A program made the translations under genes and the position numbers. A stretch of 64,000 nucleotides of DNA from the NCBI GenBank assembly GCA_948567375.1, contig OX419762.1, forward strand, positions 58,137,034 through 58,201,033, read 5' to 3'. Below the pieces are notes generated by a model. It was not told where the DNA came from, did no database searches, and saw only the letters and a program-made list of their open reading frames with translations. Source of the DNA: Lunularia cruciata. Its lineage: Eukaryota > Streptophyta > Marchantiopsida > Lunulariales > Lunulariaceae. Shown here one piece after another: positions 1-11,626 of the stretch (position 1 is its first letter; each line of letters starts with the position of its first letter).

Positions 1-1340
1 ACTACCATTTCTTCAATGAGTGAGAGTGTTGAAAGTACATTTCAGATGGTAATACATGTGATATTTATATAGCATGTACACATATACTATAGGGTGTGTA
101 CATAGCACCTTAAATCCAATGGCAATGTTAGGGTTCAAGTATTTAGGTCTTACTTTTGAGAGAGCAGGTCGTTCATTCCATTGAGATGTTGGCAGCATAG
201 TCAAGAAGCTTGAACAGCGGGACATTTGAGCATTAGTCTAGAAAAATAAAGCCTGACAACATGACCAAGTTTTTAATTAGCTTAGAACCTGCATACGAGC
301 ATGTAGGTATTCCATTTCTCACTTCATGGATTAGATTTGCAATAAGAAGAAATTGATAGCAGTGTTTTGTATACATTTTGCGTTTCTTGTATGTTGTAAA
401 TATTGTGCAGATTTGCATCAGCTTTATTTATTTCAACACATACCTGGGTTTTGAGAATAAAAATTGAAATCTGAAAGCATGGAAGTGAATCCATGCATGA
501 ATGGAATTTTCATGGAGATCTGTTATTACACACTTTTGTTATTTTTATGAACAAAACGTGATTAGTTCCGGAATTGATGTATGTGCTTGACCGGACTGAG
601 ACACATTGAATGGAATGGAGAAAATAAGCATTCAATGGAAGGACAAGGTTGGACGATTCCATGCTTCTCGAGCAGCAGCAGCACTCAACATTCTCCCTCC
701 ACCCCCCGATGTGCTTGTTAGTGAAAAGAAATGAGTTTTTAAGTACATAAAACGTTCTCCTCCTATGGTTAGTAGTGGGCCGAATTTGAATGTCAACCTA
801 TGTCCAAGGAAAGGTTAAAAAGAAATTTTTTTAAATGGAAAATATAATAATATAGGATATTTATCATATAGGGATTTCAAAATTTTGTAGATCTATAATA
901 CAGGTATTTTAGATAATAACTGAAACATAATATTAATGGCTAGTTAGAGATAGTGGCTCTAACTAAGTGGATCCAACTCTAAGTTAATGGCTGTTTATTA
1001 GATATTATAAAGTTATTGGATATAGATAACAGTTATTGGATATAAATTAACTTAGAGCTGGATAAAGACATTTGTTGTAAAAACAAATGACAACAATTCT
1101 CAAAACATGTAATTTCAAATGTTGTGTAAATTATGTGGAAATTAGGTACAGTAAAAGCTCATGACAATGAGCTACAGTTCATTGTCATAAGTCACAATAA
1201 AGGTAATAATAAAAAAGCATACTATTTCAGAATCTATATGGTTAATAAACTTAATGCAAGAAAGATTACAACAATTTAAACGTTTACCGGTGTACAAGTA
1301 ACCAGTACAGTTGAGATCGGAACCTTTTGACAACAAATGA
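1..1340. other. AT-rich stretch, no gene seen
   Basis: No convincing coding region. It holds a near-perfect inverted repeat of 18 bases (971-988 against 1046-1063, 17 of 18 pairing) around a 57-base spacer. Within and beside the spacer is a 20-base tandem duplication based on AGTTATTGGATATA (about 1011-1044). A short hairpin follows at 1161-1188 (10-base arms, 8-base loop). These could be a degraded MITE or LTR relic, but neither termini nor a target duplication are clear. Confidence 0.4.
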
Positions 1341-3630
1341 TTGTCAACTTCATCCCCGCCCGTTCCATTGTGGCCGATGCGAGGTAGTAATCATATTGTT
1401 GAGGTGAGATGGCCCCTTGGATATTCCTTGCACGGCTTGACAAAGGCTTCCCATCCTCCTTGCTATCATGTGGACGCCTCTCTCTCTCCCGGTGATATTA
1501 GCAGTATGGGTGCATATGAAAATTGCAGTATACAGCTCTCAATTTCAATATGTCCCGAGGAATCTGGGAGAAAGAACGTCATGAGGTTGTGGAAGTTGCG
1601 TTTTTAGCTCTCAGCTACAATTGACCCCGTGAAGATCTTTCTTTGCTAGATTTCTTACGATTCATTGCACTAGATTTGTCTATTCGTTGGTCTCCATAGA
1701 ACTGTCTTTTCATGCTGGTATTTAACATCGTACAGATCGAAATTCATGAAGAATTGAGTTTTCGAAGCTGTTCGTAAACTTCAAAGTCGATCAGTTAGTA
1801 CAGGTTTGTTGCAGTATTTGCACAAATAGCAACAGTTCTCAAGAAATGAGCTTACAACTTTAGCAATACGTATTCTCAAATTGGTTGATATCTGTTCTTC
1901 CATCCATCCGTATGCTCACATTTCGAGATAAAACCGAACTGGGATTTTGTCAATCCTGAATTGCTTCATACTCCCTTTTTGAGTCGTGAACTTCTATACT
2001 CCCACAGCAGGCTTGTATCTAGTCAGCATACTCAGAAAAAAAATTCTACTGGTATTCGTGACGAGTTTCTAGTTTTTCCAATACATTGTTTCAGTTCCTG
2101 AGAACATATGCCCCTGATAGAGTCCGGAACTTGAAAGGATATTTCCTCTGGATTGAGTATCTAATATCCACCAGATCTCGTCAATGTTCAGTCTCCAAGC
2201 AAACCCCACACCAGGTCAATGATACACTACATAAGATAAGCACTTATACAAACAAGAACTACTTCCCAATGCTTTAAGTAGAATAATTATGTACAAAATT
2301 TACCGGAAGAATAATGATGAGTCAGAAAGGAAAGATAAACAACCTATCGATCGAGCGTAGAAATTGCCCGTATTACTGGAGTTGTTACTAGATTACTAGA
2401 AGGGTTCGGAGAAAGAAATGTACCAACCTGAAGACACCGTTGTATTCTAATCAATACTGTAACTTGCTAGTTAATTGGCTGGAAAAAGGATATGTGCAAG
2501 ATAAGGGCTGTGACTATAACGCTTCCTGAGTAAGAAATCGTGCCTGAATAGCAGACATTTTATCGCTGAAAGTTGCACGAAGTACCCTGATTAACTAGAT
2601 GAATTGGACACATGGCAAGGAATAGGGCAACTTGCACACTAACCAACACAGTGAGAAGCGTATTCGACTCAAACGTCCAAAATTTCCACCACCCTCCACG
2701 GCGAATAGTTATACTTACATTGTCTCCAGCCAACCAATGTGACATTTGAGGAATTTTAACTTGTCCAACCTGTTGAGTTAACGAAAATCAGGCCGTGCAA
2801 TGGTTTCAGTGACCTGTCCAATTGGGTACATATGCCTTTTCCCTGTCTAGAGCGGTTGCTTGGAGTTTCTCTCAAGGATATGTAGTCGTAGTCTGTAAAT
2901 TATTGCTAGGTAGTTGAATCACAGCCTGACTTCACTGTCATTTGGGTTGCTGCTTGTACGAAACTGCAACCTCAACAGTACTCAGATTTCTACACTCGAG
3001 ACTGCCTATCCAACAAGCATATCTTTGAAGTGGCTTCACAGGAACAGACAAAGTATCAAGTCACTCAAAGGTACCCTCAGTATGTCATATACTGGTGAGT
3101 GCTTGAACAGCTTCTGCAAATCTATTATGACCTCAACCCCATTGTTATGTCAAGTCCCAGGCTCGCTGACTCCAATAGCATACTCACAGGTTCATCCTTT
3201 TGTTCGATCATGCAGCTTTGAAGTTCAAACGTGTACAGATGTCACCCTGGTCCTTAGGAACTGGTGATCGTCTTTTGCAACTTTGTAAAAGGAAGGACCA
3301 AACCATTTCGTTTTCAGGACAAAATAAAGCACCAGAAACCGTGACGTAACTGGGGCACCACTGCTGTGACTAGGCGTGGCTGCAATTTCTTTCCACTGCA
3401 AGAGCTAGAACTTTTCTCTATTGTTTCCAGGAATACCAACCTGGATACAAGATGGAGCCATTGCTTCGCATGATTACTTGATGAGATATACGCTATGAAC
3501 GCGGAAGTACTCGTGATAAAATTGGTCCACATTCACACATGTCAAGCAGACAAGAAGACCCCCATTCCCCGAAAGTAAGATCCGGTAAAAATGGCTGCAA
3601 AAGTTCGAGCTTCTTGTCAAACATGTTGCC
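1341..3630. other. No supportable gene
   Basis: Short open frames occur on both strands (for example 2914-3267 + and 3314-3532 -). None shows a recognisable domain and they overlap one another. The base composition is like that around the host gene at 5 kb, so introns, UTRs or a rapidly evolving gene are possible, but I cannot support a model. Confidence 0.4.
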
Positions 3631-3640
3631 CTCCTTGTTC

Positions 3641-3937
3641 CTAGAGTTTATTCAATCGATTTCGAGTCTTCTTAAGTTCCCTTTGTTGAGTAGTAATCAA
3701 AACCTTGGCCTCCGTGCGGAAGAAAATGGCGCCTTTCTTCTCGTAAACACTCCGGCCAGATGGAAGACTGTTAAGCTCCGCACAGGAGACCTCCAACTTC
3801 TGCACTTCTGCTAATAGCTTCTCTTTGATGGCAGAATCGCCTCGAGCAATAGCCCCGTCTCCCATCTGCCTCAAACCCCAGTAAGAAGAACTTCCAATAG
3901 CAGCAGCTGCAATTGCACAAATTAGATGAAAACCCAC
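3641..3937 (-). CDS. Small conserved-looking coiled-coil protein (putative)
   Basis: An open frame of about 98 codons on the minus strand. The N-terminal part is a short hydrophobic alanine-rich segment (LICAIAAAAIG), followed by YWGLRQMGDG and a helical charged stretch running to a lysine/arginine-rich end. The core VYEKKGAIFFRTEA resembles the beta-hairpin plus helix pattern of small prefoldin-like proteins; this is a pattern impression, not an identification. No ATG begins this frame: its first codon is GTG, and a TGA lies a dozen codons upstream. A good splice acceptor (TTTGTGCAATTGCAG, about 3906-3920 read in reverse) precedes CTGCTGCT, so the first exon is probably upstream at 3.95-4.25 kb. 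The function is unknown. It is the best candidate gene in the first 5 kb because its amino-acid composition is protein-like and its neighbours' are not. Confidence 0.4.
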   Translation of the reverse strand: MGFHLICAIAAAAIGSSSYWGLRQMGDGAIARGDSAIKEKLLAEVQKLEVSCAELNSLPSGRSVYEKKGAIFFRTEAKVLITTQQRELKKTRNRLNKL

Positions 3938-4716
3938 CAGCGACGACCAAAACCCTATAACTCCAAACCTTCATCAGCGTTCATTGTTGAGATAGTTCAG
4001 TGAAAAAGTAAATTCAAGAATCACGTGTCACTACTTCAGTACTTCGATTCTTCGTGTGATAAAACGCCGTCAATTTCAGGATCAGTGAGTACGCAAGCTG
4101 ATTAGGTTATACACCCGACGAGTTCAACGCACAAACTACCAATCATTGTTCCGTAAGTCTACACTGCTTAGCCCGACATTAGAGGGTGAATAAGTTCTAA
4201 TAAGGAATCAGCAAGACTCACCTGCCAAATACTGTTCACCGTCGGAGCTCAGAAGATGGGACGATGAGGAAAGGATGGGCACTCACTCTCAGCATGTGAC
4301 AGAAGAAAGAAAAGAGGAAAATGGATCGCTTGTGAAGACAATTCTACAAGCAACCGCTGGTTGTACCCAGACCTGTACAGTTCGTGGTGGTCGTGACCTT
4401 GGGTTACCGGTCATGATACAGTAGCACGAACCCACGGAACTGAAATCATGGCACGACTGTAGGCCACCGGTAGCCAACAAGGAGACAGCGGGTGTGACCG
4501 GTGACCAAGCCTCAAAAGACGGGCCCAGATCCTGGTCTCTCGAACACTTTGCACTCCTTTCGAGCTCTATTTGTGTGAGTCCTGTCCCATCCCATTCAAT
4601 CGCCCGCCTGCTAACTTGGCTTTCTGGGCTCTTCATTCTCGTCTACATACAACGGTTGTGCGAGGCATTAGGCAGATCTGCCCGAGGAGGAACGAAAGAT
4701 CAAGGAGTTAGCGAAG

Positions 4717-5054
4717 GTGAGCATACTGACTCAAGGTGTATGCTTGAAAGAATTGATTAGGATATGGTGCACAGCTACAACTCTCTTCCAGCTTGATTTC
4801 AGTGGAATTACACATCAGTGTTTAATTACGCGAAGATAAGCATTTCTACCTGTCGCTGCATTTCAATTTTTTTGAAAATATGCTGACTGGGTGTTGACGA
4901 TGGCCGTTGGGCAATGGTTAGTACTTTTATGGCAGAGGAGTCGTCGCACTAATGTTCACGAGGGAAAAAGGGGAGTCCTAGCGCGCTTGAGTTGCCATAG
5001 CGATTTTTACAGACTTGTGAAAAGATCAAACGCTAAGATTTGGGTTTGATGCAG
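4717..5054 (+). other. Probable intron upstream of the GDP-fucose synthase coding exon
   Basis: A plausible donor (GCGAAG|GTGAGC, intron from 4717) and acceptor (TTTGATGCAG|GC, ending 5054) bracket this stretch. The acceptor lies just before the coding exon, whose first in-frame ATG is at 5081. Joining 4716 to 5055 keeps the frame open backwards through KDQGVSEG. The upstream exon could therefore be 5' UTR or a short N-terminal extension. No ATG was found in the extended frame, so a UTR intron is the simpler reading. Inferred from splice-site appearance only. Confidence 0.4.
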
Positions 5055-5080
5055 GCAAATTGGATCTCAACGGATTGGTA

Positions 5081-6013
5081 ATGGAGAAGGGAGCCAAGAT
5101 CTATGTCGCCGGCCACCGTGGATTGGTAGGTGCGGCAATTGTCCGAGCTCTTCAGCGTCAGGGTTATGACAACCTTTTGCTGAGAACTCACAAGGAGCTA
5201 GATCTCACGAGGCAGGCTGATGTGGAGAAATTCTTTGAGGAAGAAAAGCCCACTTACGCAATTATCGCAGCTGCCAAAGTTGGTGGAATTCACGCCAACA
5301 ACACGTATCCTGCAGATTTTATAGGTGTCAACCTGCAAATTCAAACGAATGTGATTGATGCTGCGTACAAGAGTGGAGTGAAAAAGCTCATGTTTCTTGG
5401 ATCTTCTTGCATCTACCCGAAGGAAGCCCCGCAACCGATCCAAGAGGAGTCGTTGCTAACTGGGCCTCTAGAGGGGACCAATGAGTGGTACGCTATTGCT
5501 AAAATCGCCGGGATCAAGATGTGCCAGGCGTATCGTTTGCAGTACAAGTGGGATGCCATCTCTGGAATGCCCACAAACATGTACGGGCCCCATGACAATT
5601 TTCATCCTGAGAATTCGCATGTGCTGCCGGCTTTGATCAGGCGATTTCACGAAGCCAAGAAGAATAATCTCTCAGAGGTTGTGGTGTGGGGAACGGGATC
5701 CCCATACCGGGAGTTTTTGCACGCAGATGATTTGGCCGATGCAACTCTCTTTCTGATGGACAATTACAGCGAGTTGGGACACATCAACATCGGCAGTGGA
5801 AAGGAAGTCACCATTAGGGAGCTTGCAGAGATGGTGAAGGAAGTTGTAGAATTCCAAGGAGAACTCAAGTGGGATTCATCCAAGCCTGATGGTACCCCCA
5901 GAAAGCTCATGGATAGCTCCAAATTGGCAAGTTTGGGTTGGGAACCAAAGATTCCCTTCAAACAGGGCCTGATTGACACCTACAAATGGTACGTGGAGAA
6001 CTACGATGTGTAA
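5081..6013 (+). CDS. GER1: GDP-L-fucose synthase (GDP-4-keto-6-deoxy-D-mannose 3,5-epimerase-4-reductase)
   Basis: A single uninterrupted coding exon of 310 codons from the ATG at 5081; the frame is open back to a TTG at 5060. It has the short-chain dehydrogenase/reductase hallmarks of this family: the N-terminal NADP-binding glycine motif GHRGLVG (about residues 11-17), the strongly conserved [11 protein letters not shown], the serine segment GSSCIYPK, and the catalytic [13 protein letters not shown] (Tyr and Lys of the YxxxK pair). The C-terminal part contains [16 protein letters not shown] and [13 protein letters not shown]. Length is about that of plant GER proteins. The enzyme makes GDP-L-fucose from GDP-4-keto-6-deoxymannose in the cytosol, feeding fucosylation of cell-wall polysaccharides and glycoproteins. 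No frameshift or missing catalytic residue is seen. The start is chosen because 5081 is the first ATG after a good splice acceptor (5054). Confidence 0.93.
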   Translation: MEKGAKIYVAGHRGLVGAAIVRALQRQGYDNLLLRTHKELDLTRQADVEKFFEEEKPTYAIIAAAKVGGIHANNTYPADFIGVNLQIQTNVIDAAYKSGVKKLMFLGSSCIYPKEAPQPIQEESLLTGPLEGTNEWYAIAKIAGIKMCQAYRLQYKWDAISGMPTNMYGPHDNFHPENSHVLPALIRRFHEAKKNNLSEVVVWGTGSPYREFLHADDLADATLFLMDNYSELGHINIGSGKEVTIRELAEMVKEVVEFQGELKWDSSKPDGTPRKLMDSSKLASLGWEPKIPFKQGLIDTYKWYVENYDV

Positions 6014-7960
6014 GGAGACCCCGATAGACAAACAATTTGCTTAGATTGATGACATAGGGAGATGCACAAATTGCGTGCTTTACAATGTAGGATTCAGTTA
6101 GACAAGGATAAGAACGAAATAGGTTTCATTAGAAAAATTGAGTGCTCCTTTTAGAAGACTAGCATTGACATAACATTCTTGCGGACACGCCCTGCCTTGC
6201 ACAGGGCAGATTGTCCTGCAGCCAAATCATGGACCTTCTTCCCATCAATTATTAAAATCTAGCCCAAATTTTGCCGGTATCTCAGTGGATGTTAGTCGCT
6301 CTGATGATCTGAAGTTTCTTCAGAAGATTTTCAGGACTGTATAGAGATGCAGCAGCTCTCGACGTGGACAATCTGGTTACCCCTGCGCAGGTCAAACGCA
6401 ATAGTTGAACTATGATACCTACCCAATGACAGTCATAGAACACTGGAAAGAGCGAGGAGGCTTGGCATGAAGAAAGTACTTGACTTTGTGGAGGATAACA
6501 TCGAAGTTTAAGGATGGAAGTCAAAAGAAAACAGTTGAGCAGGAGGGGACTGACATCTCCCCGAGCCCAAACGAGTAGCGCATTTCATTTCGAAAAATGT
6601 CAACGAGTTAAAAAAGTCGGCCCTTTGGCGCACCGAATGCAGAACCGGCACTACATCATTAAGTGTAAGAGACTTGTCCATCCTGAGTGGTTCTGATTAC
6701 TCAATCAGGAGACTCTGAATCCACCCGATGCCCCTGATGGATCCCTTTAAAATTTACTCGTTCTACTAAACTGGAGACGAAAGCCTAAATAGGAACTTTC
6801 CACACTACATAAGAACCATCTACCTCGTCCTCTCTGGCACAAAGTAAATTTTAGCAGATTGAAGAGAACCTCAGATCCTATAGAGCTCCCATCCTTCATC
6901 CTAGACCCACTTACAATCCTGTAACTCGCAAGTTACTGTGGGAGTTCCCGGTATCTTACAGATGGTGTGTGAAGTCAACATCAAGTCTTTTGCATGTTTG
7001 GTGGACTCATGGCAAGTGAAAATCGGAAGCAAGAACGGAGAACGTTAAGGACCCCACGCGTTTCTAGGTGAAGTGTACCTTCTGCAGGACGGTATTCATT
7101 TCGTCTACAAGCTTCTTTCCAAACGCGTTATTTATGATGGACCATGCTTCCGAGAAAGACTCACCCTGCTGTTTAGAAGAGGATCCTCAAATCTGCACCA
7201 GGCACCAGACCCGAATCTCGTGTCTTGACAGGCATAGGAGTCAACTGACTTTCGATCGAACATGACATGTGCGACGAGCGAGTTTAGTGAAGCAAAATCA
7301 CCTTAGTGATGCAGGAATCTTTTCACTTCAGGACAAAGGTTCTAATTCCATTCTAGTCAGAATCGACGGCTTGACTCGTTATTTTAGATGACGTACTGTG
7401 GAGCGACTCCGTTGTCCTCAAGCTCTGTACGCAATCGTCATGTTAATCAGCAGTGTTTCTCCAATCTACATCTAGAAAAGGTTATGGATGGAGTTATGCA
7501 GTGTGACCCAACACAGTGGTTTCATTTCAATGTTCGGTTAAACACTAGACGTTATGGTCAAAATCCCTTCCTCTCATGGGTCCTAGTGACGCCGGAGCTT
7601 CTGCTTGAACTGCATAAATGTCCTCTAGTGTTTGCAGTCAATTACTGCAGCCTTTTAAGCAGGGATAGAAACTGATGAACTCATCATGTCTCCAGTAGCT
7701 AACAGTAGCTAAACAAACATTCCTTTTAGAACTGCATACATCTGTCAGGCTCTACGTTGTGCGAAGAAACCCCAGTGTCTCATCGATCGGATTAACGCTG
7801 TAAGTTAAAAATGTTTTGATTGCACACCTACCTTGGTCTATAGATCGATGCATTCCCTCCTCCTTCTAGATTCAAAAGTTTGGGCGATATCGCTTTAAAA
7901 GAAGAAGACAGAACACCAGGAGGCGTTGAGTTACTATTAGGTGTCGCGTAACTAAAGAGT
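6014..7960. other. 3' flank of GDP-fucose synthase, no gene seen
   Basis: The first few hundred bases are probably the 3' UTR of the upstream gene. Open frames at 6282-6524 (-), 6514-6696 (+), 7068-7265 (+) and 7388-7675 (+) show no recognisable domain. I see no repeat or RNA gene here. Confidence 0.4.
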
Positions 7961-7962
7961 CA

Positions 7963-9110
7963 GGCGACCGCGTCGGAAAAATGAAGGATGGGAAGACGCC
8001 GTACAAGGGAGAGACAAAAAAAGGTAACATGGGGCTAAGCCCCAATAGAGTCTGTATGAGAAATCTGCCCTACCGCACCTAAGATGTATGAGAAATCTGC
8101 CCTACCGCACCTAAGATATCCGAGCTATGCAAGTCGTACGGTCTACACACAACTGGAGCATCCGAAGAAACATCACCTAATGTGATTGCTCTCCTATGGA
8201 TTGCACCAGCCATTGGCCTCTATAGAGCAATGGACACACGCTGTCTAAAGTAAACTACAAAGTATGAGAGTGAGAGTGGTACCCCTGACGTCTAACATGG
8301 TAAGCTCTCGCGCATTCCTTGACAAATGTGTCAAATGCCGTGTCCATCGCTCCATATAATTCCAAGGCTAGAGGAACAAAGAGGTGACCTCGCTGCATGC
8401 CCCTATACTTGGAGACCTTGCGACCTGCTGCTGCACTCGCCGCCCATCCAGGGGGATGGGTAATCACTCCCTCCGAAACTGTATCCCGCGTAGGGTCTGT
8501 GACCACGACATCCGCAACTATCACTTGATCATCTCGGACCAAGTATAAGTCTGCCCTGACACGTGTTGTCTGCAACACATGCAAACGCTCCCTCCAAGCT
8601 AAGTATCCACTCTCTCGTGCCATAGCAAACACTATGTCTCTAATGGCATCATGTGTAGCTATCATCTGTCCTCCAAAAGGACACCGTGTCATGTGGACCG
8701 CCACTACATCTAGTGTAGAACCACACTCACAAGTGAGTAGTGAAGATGCAGATGGGTGGACCAAACCTAGGCAAAACCTCATCGCTGTAGAGAAAGTAAC
8801 CGGTGCAAGTCGGAAAGCCCTAATGCATGGTCGAGCTAGGATCCACGAGCCTGCACCCTTGCCGGAGCAAGAGCGTAGACATGCTCTAGTAGCCTGAGGA
8901 ATGGACGAGTCAACTAAGAGAGAATGTAGCGTATGCTCACACTGTCGCTCCATCAAGGAAGATGGTAGACCTCTAGTCCAATCTGACGATAGTGAAGCAA
9001 ACGATGGAAAACCCTCTTGTGCTCGTGGGGATAGACTATCTCTCGTCTGCCGCCATAAAGAGTCCAAGTACTTGGAAGTTGTTACTTGGACTAAAGAGTC
9101 CAAGTAACAA
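7963..9110 (-). mobile_element. Non-LTR retrotransposon, 5'-truncated copy (REL-type)
   Basis: The minus strand carries the last part of a retrotransposon reading frame (8255-9103) and then a 3' UTR of about 290 bases ending near GCGACCGCGT at 7963-7972. The same 3' UTR recurs, with different 5' truncation points, at about 42.23-42.85, 52.0-52.09, 55.27-55.37, 55.48-55.51, 55.85-55.90, 55.94-56.07 and 59.53-59.58 kb. A shared 3' end with variable 5' ends is what target-primed reverse transcription leaves. A 32-base unit is repeated in tandem inside this 3' UTR (8053-8084 and 8085-8116). The 5' limit is marked by a perfect foldback at 9075-9114. Confidence 0.7.
8255..9103 (-). pseudogene. C-terminal part of non-LTR retrotransposon protein: zinc finger plus restriction-like endonuclease
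   Basis: An open frame of 282 codons without an ATG at its head, as expected for the tail of a larger ORF cut by 5' truncation. Residues about 85-118 (AGSWILARP through RFCLGLVHPS) match the segment that follows the reverse transcriptase in this class of plant and algal elements. Then comes a CCHC-like cluster (C125, C127, H137, C141) followed by HDAIRDIVFAMARESGY. A PD-(D/E)xK-like nuclease core follows: RADLYLV with D185, ADVVVTDP with D198, and a lysine in SKYR (about K232). In elements of this type the restriction-like endonuclease nicks the target DNA for priming. The reverse transcriptase itself is absent. The reading frame is intact to its stop, so this copy is fairly young. The domain assignment is by pattern and moderately sure. 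Confidence 0.65.
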
Positions 9111-9114
9111 CTTC
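9075..9114. repeat. Perfect foldback hairpin, 18-base arms, 4-base loop
   Basis: GAAGTTGTTACTTGGACT (9075-9092), loop AAAG, then its exact reverse complement (9097-9114). It lies at the 5' truncation edge of the non-LTR element. Confidence 0.9.
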
Positions 9115-11215
9115 AAAGAGTTCGACAACAGAATAGCATTACTTCGTGAGACTTCGATCCAAGCTACCGGACAAACAAACTCGATGCTTTCGCTAAAGGT
9201 TCCAAATTATGACAAAGTCAGAAGATCTATTTGATGTTTTCCAACTTGGTCACGAGTTTTTCATAGCTTTTGAGTTTCTTTAGTGAGTTCGCTAGACTGA
9301 ATTGTAAAGCGCGTCTCTTATTTGCGCTTTTGTAGACCAATAAAGATCATTTTTATTATGAAATTGCTTGATTATGTCGCGAAGTCCTCAAAAGTATACA
9401 GTATAGAAGGTTTCGTCATTAGTTATCTACCAGAAATTTACTGCTTAGTAATAGATGTCTGCTTTTACTTTCCTCCTACTCCATGTAGGAATACAGAAAA
9501 AGTAAAGAAATTGTATGCATTAACAGATGGTTTTATAGATACATTACATGCCCTTGTTTTTATAGTAGTAGTAGTAGTAGCAGTAACTTCTTTACGAAGC
9601 CAATGACCAATGAATGATATATAGGTATCCGTGTTTTATCAATGTTGGTTGTGGAAACGGAGGTACTATTTGAGAAACCAGTCACTTGAAGGCCGTAGTT
9701 TTACAGAGAGTTTAAGATGTATGAATAGAAAAAAGAAAAACCTGACGGAACTCCCTCAGAGTTCTATGGCGAGTAGCATTCTTGATGAATCTAAAAGCTC
9801 GGAAGGAATCATGAAAGAAGTTTTTTTTTTGGCAGGGAAGTCACATACCATGGCAGACAAATGAATTACGAATATATCTGATTGAGAAGTTCCCCGTAAT
9901 TACCCGCACATAAACGGAAGTAAGTATACTATTTCGACACAAACGCACATTCAAACATTCGTTAAATGACAACTATATGTATTTTAACATTGATATAGCA
10001 CAAGAGGCTAAGTAGTATACCCCGAAGGAAAAAAAACAAAAAGGAATACAAGGTACCAAGAACAAAGAAGTGCAAAAGGGGATAATGAGCACGAGTTAAC
10101 AGAAAAAAAAAAAGGGGGGGGGGCTAAAATCTGATGTAGAACTATGGTTCCTAGTCAAACAAGGAGCCAAGAAATAAAGTAATCCACTAGTAAATTATGT
10201 GATATCCATCCTTCAAATGGGGAGGGAGGGTTTTAGATATAACGGGAGCTTCTACTACCATTGTCCATCTATGAAGGCCCAATGTTTGAGAGTGCTGTAA
10301 AGTGTTAAATGGAGTAAACTCGAGGCGTTCTTTGTGATCCATGGGTCATTTCATTTCACCTCTCAATATGTACCTACCTATGTTCTTGAAATGTGACTCC
10401 CGATGTAACCACTGTCTACAAACTGTATTTCCGTGTTGAGTTTCTATTATGTCCAGACCTTTTTTGCCAAGCTATCCGAACACATTCCAATGACTATATA
10501 AGACTTGTCGAAGAACCGATGAAGTACTTTTTTGATTCTTTATATTGAGACTTTATGTAACAAGGAACAGTGCAATTGGTGAGTGAACAAGGAATAGAGT
10601 GCAATTGATTGTTTTGTGTGCAGATGGATTATAGTGGATTTTTTACATGGCATTAGAGTAGGTTACTGCAAACAAAAATAAGAAAGATTTCATGGATTGC
10701 TGCCCAATAACTCGATGTGAAATCTAGTGAATCGTGAAAGCCAGTTTGTGTCTCCTTCTTTTCATTATACAGACGGTAGCAACAACAATGCTTTGTTGTA
10801 TTGCAATGTCTGACAAGTTTTATTAAGGTGAGCTGAAAGTCATGTGGAGTCAGAGTATTGGCGATTTAATGTGTCATGAGAAAGCATATGACAATGATCA
10901 AGTAAAAGAAAGAATATCAAGGAAACATAAGCAGGCAATTCAAGCGGAACAAAAAGATCAAAAATAAGAAACAATCAAGCGGAATAAAAAGATCAAGAAT
11001 AAGAAACAATGTTAAGAGAAGTTGAAAGGGGAGGGGAAGTTCAATGACCAGAAGTGGAAGGAGAATGAGCAGGAGGGGAAGGAGAAGGAGAAGGGGCAGT
11101 TCACTAAACATCAACTTTTTGAACTATGTATTTCCAGAAGTTTTTGGATGATGCAAGTGTAATCCACTTTGTTTTATCTAGTTTGAGATGGATGGAGTTA
11201 GTGAGGTCTATTACG
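9115..11215. other. No gene seen; simple repeats
   Basis: AT-rich sequence with low-complexity tracts: a GTA run near 9566-9583, an A11-G10 run at 10103-10123, and a 35-base tandem duplication (10940-10974 and 10975-11009) rich in AAGATCAA and AAGAAACAA. Open frames at 9322-9606 and 9631-9864 (+) show no recognisable domain. The frame at 10917-11114 (-) is leucine-rich low complexity read from the tandem repeat. Confidence 0.45.
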
Positions 11216-11220
11216 GGAAA

Positions 11221-11475
11221 TGAATAATGAGAGTGGAGACACCAAAATTCACCAAAGAAGGGTCTCGTGTGACGCAAGTCCTGCACAAATATATATATGT
11301 AGAGAAGAAATAGACAAGTAGTCTGAGTCACTCCTCACCATAACTCTAAAGTGATGACTAATGAGAACTGGTGAATAAAAAATAAAGAGTGAGTGAAAAA
11401 TACAGTGTGACTAAGGATTAACTCTATTGGTTTCACTAAACGCTAGGAGTATTAGTTTGTGATACTTCATCAACA
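11221..11475 (-). repeat. 3' LTR of the outer copia element
   Basis: It starts on the minus strand with TGTTGATGAAGTATCAC (ending at 11475) and ends TCATTATTCA. A polypurine tract, AGCTTGAGGGAGAG, lies immediately before the start (11476-11489), as expected for a 3' LTR. It matches 31433-31866 over most of its length, apart from a region of about 180 bases present only in the other copy. The outer limit is uncertain by about 10 bases because GGAAA next to it is shared by both copies. Confidence 0.75.
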
Positions 11476-11626
11476 CTCTCCCTCAAGCTAACGTCAATAT
11501 CTTTAAAGTCCTGGATGAGATCTGATTTATTCAAATTTATCTCTAGGTAAAGCTTTGGTGCAAATATCAGCAACTTGAGATCTAAAATATTTAAATTTAT
11601 GTCTAGGTAAAGCTTTGGTGAAAATA

